The translations under genes and the position numbers were made by a program. The notes below the pieces were generated by a model, which worked only from the letters and a program-made list of their open reading frames with translations, had not been told where the DNA came from and ran no database searches. From the NCBI GenBank assembly GCA_012520135.1, contig JAAYOX010000216.1, positions 1-7,640 on the forward strand: a stretch of 7,640 nt of DNA, in the 5' to 3' direction. This stretch comes from Clostridia bacterium (GTDB lineage: Bacteria; Bacillota; DULZ01). Below are positions 5,540-7,640 of this stretch, piece by piece. The stretch's first letter is position 1. Every line of letters starts with the position of its first letter.

Positions 5540-6793
5540 ATGGCAAAATATGTGGTTACCGGTGGCAAAAAACTAGCCGGAACAGTACGAGTAAGCGGTG
5601 CCAAAAACGCAGCTCTACCCATTATGGCTGCGGCTTTGATGACTGAAGGGGAAACGATTTTGGAAAACGTTCCTAACATAGCGGACGTTAGGTGTATGGG
5701 ACGTATTTTGGAAAGCTTGGGAGCCGTAGTTACTTGGCTGGATGCTAACCGGCTTTCAATTAAGGTAAATGGTAAGATTGGTTCTGGTACTCCTTATAAT
5801 TTAGCGAAAAAACTAAGGGCATCTAACCTGCTGTTAGGTCCCTTGGCCGGCAAGCTGGGCAGGGCGGAGATTTCCATGCCCGGTGGCTGTTTAATCGGTT
5901 CGCGTCCCATGGATTTGCACATAAAAGGCCTTAAAGCCATGGGAGCCGATGTGACTACGGAACACGGGCTGATTAAAGCTAAAGGTAAACTGCAGGGGGA
6001 AAAGATCTATCTGGACTTTCCCAGTGTTGGAGCTACGGAGAATTTGATGATGGCGGCAGTTTTTGCTTCCGGCAGGACTGAGTTGGAAAATGCCGCTAAA
6101 GAGCCGGAAATAGTAGATTTAGCTAATTTTCTTAACGCCATGGGTGCCCAAATCCGGGGTGCAGGGACAGATTTAATCCGGATTAAAGGAGTAAAAGAAC
6201 TTCGCCCGGTTAATTATAGTGTTATTCCTGACCGGATTGAAGCAGGCACTTTTGCCATTGGAGCTGCCATCACCGGGGGCAAAGTGAGGCTGGAAAACGT
6301 AATTCCCATGCACTTGGTACCTTTAATCGCCAAGCTCAAAGAAGTGGGAGTTCATCTAATCCAGGAAGAAGACGCCCTGGAAGTGGGGGGTAAAGAAGAA
6401 TATGCTCCTACAGATATTAAGACAATGCCTTATCCGGGTTTCCCTACGGATTTGCAGTCACCCATGTTGGCTCTTCTGGCCAAAGCGAAAGGTACCAGTA
6501 TGATTGTAGAAAACATTTACGAAAACCGTTTCCGGGTAGCAGGGGAATTGAAACGGATGGGGGCCAACATCCGGGTGGAAGGACAAGCGGCAGTTATCGT
6601 GGGAGTAGACCAGTTGTATGGAGCCCAAACGAAAGCCACGGATTTAAGAGCCGGTGCAGCTCTGATCCTGGCCGGTTTGGCGGCGGAAGGCCTCTCGGAA
6701 ATATGCGGTATTGAACATATTGATCGAGGCTATGAGGGCTTTCAAGCTAAATGGAATTCATTGGGAGCGGAAATTAAAAGAATCGAAGACTGA
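5540..6793 (+). CDS. murA: UDP-N-acetylglucosamine 1-carboxyvinyltransferase
   Basis: MurA transfers enolpyruvate from phosphoenolpyruvate to UDP-GlcNAc, the first committed step of peptidoglycan precursor synthesis in the cytoplasm. The protein is 417 residues, a full family length (E. coli MurA has 419), and folds as two inside-out alpha/beta domains. Key residues are visible: Lys22-Asn23 in SGAKNAALP, the mobile-loop Cys117 in MPGGCLIGSRPMDLH (113-127) that matches E. coli Cys115, Arg122 in the same loop, Asp304 in YPGFPTDLQ as the general base, Arg370 in DLRAGAA, and Arg396 in HIDRGYEG. Cys rather than Asp at 117 predicts sensitivity to fosfomycin. The ATG start has AGGGGG at 5526-5531 with 8-base spacing, and the protein begins with the usual MAKYVVTGG-like strand. 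Many Bacillota carry two MurA paralogues (MurA/MurZ); I cannot tell which this is. The htrA-like gene follows after 20 bases. Confidence 0.98.
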   Translation: MAKYVVTGGKKLAGTVRVSGAKNAALPIMAAALMTEGETILENVPNIADVRCMGRILESLGAVVTWLDANRLSIKVNGKIGSGTPYNLAKKLRASNLLLGPLAGKLGRAEISMPGGCLIGSRPMDLHIKGLKAMGADVTTEHGLIKAKGKLQGEKIYLDFPSVGATENLMMAAVFASGRTELENAAKEPEIVDLANFLNAMGAQIRGAGTDLIRIKGVKELRPVNYSVIPDRIEAGTFAIGAAITGGKVRLENVIPMHLVPLIAKLKEVGVHLIQEEDALEVGGKEEYAPTDIKTMPYPGFPTDLQSPMLALLAKAKGTSMIVENIYENRFRVAGELKRMGANIRVEGQAAVIVGVDQLYGAQTKATDLRAGAALILAGLAAEGLSEICGIEHIDRGYEGFQAKWNSLGAEIKRIED

Positions 6794-6813
6794 TTCTTGT
6801 AGGAGGCAATACC

Positions 6814-7640
6814 ATGAGCTATTTTAATCATGATTATGGTAGACGTCCCGGTTATTTCGGTATTTTTGTTCTGATGTTGATCAGTGCCGTAATTGGAGGA
6901 ATAGTAGCTTTATTTTTGGCACCTACTGTTTTAGGCGAGCAATATTTTGCACAGGAGCCGGGGATTGAACAGGAGCAGACAAAGAAGCCTGCACTTTTGA
7001 CTGATTACCCTGCTGAAAGTCCGGTAATCGCTATTTATGAGCAGGTTAGCCCGGCGGTAGTCAGTATTGTGAATTACCAGCACACAGGTTTTTTCCGCCA
7101 GCTACAGCCATCTTCTGGCTCCGGAGTGATTTTTGACAGCAAAAACGGTTATATCGTAACCAACTACCATGTGGTAGCCGGTGCTGACCGGCTGGAAGTC
7201 ATTGTGCAAGGGGAGCATGAGTACGAAGGGCAACTGGTAGGGGGAGATGAACAAACAGACCTAGCGGTAATTAAGATTAAGGCCGATAATTTACCAGAAG
7301 CAGTCTTTGGCGATTCCGACCAATTGCGGGTGGGGGAATTGGCGGTAGCCATCGGCAGTCCCTTGGGAGTTAGTTTTGATCGATCGGCAACCGTCGGAAT
7401 CATCAGTGCCCTTAATCGTCAGATCAGTGTAGCCGGTGCTACCGGTCAGGAGATCAATCTGAATGTGATCCAGACCGATGCCGCGATTAACCCGGGTAAC
7501 AGCGGAGGGGCATTGGTAAACAGCCGGGGAGAAGTTATCGGCATTAACAGTGTTAAAGTAGGGCGGGCAGACGTGGAAGGAATGGGCTTTGCCATTCCCA
7601 TCAATGATGCCAAACCCATCATCCAGCAGCTGTTGGAAAA
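6814..7640 (+). CDS. HtrA/DegP-like membrane-anchored serine protease (3' end outside window)
   Basis: This open frame runs from ATG 6814 to the window edge without a stop (275 complete codons). Its ribosome binding site AGGAGG (6801-6806) is 7 bases upstream. A short cytoplasmic N-terminus (MSYFNHDYGRRPG) is followed by one membrane helix at about residues 14-37, with no signal-peptidase motif, then a linker (about 38-68) and a trypsin-like domain. The triad is His119 in VTNYHVV, Asp149 in TDLAV and Ser230 in GNSGG, all in canonical HtrA context. SSGSGVIF (100-107), IGSPLG (180-185) and GMGFAIPI (256-263) are further hallmarks. The usual C-terminal PDZ domain would lie beyond the window. Such proteases degrade or refold misfolded proteins outside the cytoplasmic membrane under stress. 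The gene follows murA by 20 bases without a terminator, so co-transcription is likely. Genes of the YyxA/HtrA class are common in Bacillota; the exact orthologue cannot be fixed from this part. Confidence 0.95.
   Translation, partial: MSYFNHDYGRRPGYFGIFVLMLISAVIGGIVALFLAPTVLGEQYFAQEPGIEQEQTKKPALLTDYPAESPVIAIYEQVSPAVVSIVNYQHTGFFRQLQPSSGSGVIFDSKNGYIVTNYHVVAGADRLEVIVQGEHEYEGQLVGGDEQTDLAVIKIKADNLPEAVFGDSDQLRVGELAVAIGSPLGVSFDRSATVGIISALNRQISVAGATGQEINLNVIQTDAAINPGNSGGALVNSRGEVIGINSVKVGRADVEGMGFAIPINDAKPIIQQLLE

Noticed and set aside
7164..7403. 79-residue minus-strand open frame
   Set aside because: It is antisense to the HtrA protease domain, which carries an intact catalytic triad. The Ser/Thr/Pro-rich translation is typical of an antisense shadow.
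1..7640. Search for CRISPR arrays, tRNA genes, insertion sequences and phage attachment sites
   Set aside because: I saw no regularly spaced repeats, cloverleaf-like sequences, transposase motifs or flanking inverted/direct repeats. The gene order looks like stable chromosome.

Overview
The window reads as ordinary bacterial chromosome of intermediate base composition. Strong AGGAGG-type ribosome binding sites, a GTG-started lipoprotein, a murA gene followed by a membrane-anchored HtrA protease, and an ABC exporter with a large FtsX-type permease all suggest a Bacillota organism, probably Clostridia in the broad sense. I cannot name the genus. I see no mobile element, CRISPR array, tRNA or rRNA.

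Layout from left to right. (1) Positions 1-312, plus strand: the C-terminal part of an AlkD-like DNA alkylation repair protein, cut by the window edge. (2) Positions 317-342: a perfect 10-bp hairpin between two convergent genes, likely a bidirectional terminator. (3) Positions 347-5286, minus strand: a compact four-gene operon, transcribed as ABC ATPase, 787-residue eight-helix FtsX/MacB-like permease, HlyD/MacA-like membrane fusion adaptor, and a small lipoprotein with a PsbP-like look. (4) Positions 5287-5539: a divergent promoter region with an inverted repeat just upstream of the murA ribosome binding site. (5) Positions 5540-6793, plus strand: a complete murA (UDP-GlcNAc enolpyruvyl transferase). 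(6) Positions 6814-7640, plus strand: an HtrA/DegP-type serine protease that runs off the window after its protease domain.

The minus-strand operon encodes a three-part export or envelope-remodelling ABC system: the ATPase powers the permease, and the adaptor and lipoprotein act on the outer face of the membrane. TAATG stop/start overlap between ATPase and permease, short gaps downstream and a single terminator at the end argue for one transcript. The plus-strand pair murA-htrA is separated by 20 bases with no terminator and probably shares a transcript that links the first committed step of peptidoglycan synthesis with envelope protein quality control.

The points most worth a second look are the partnership of the lipoprotein with the exporter, the presence of a long coiled-coil adaptor without a TolC-like gene nearby, the revised GTG start of the ATPase, and the nested inverted repeat in the murA leader. 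None of these is proof of a new system.
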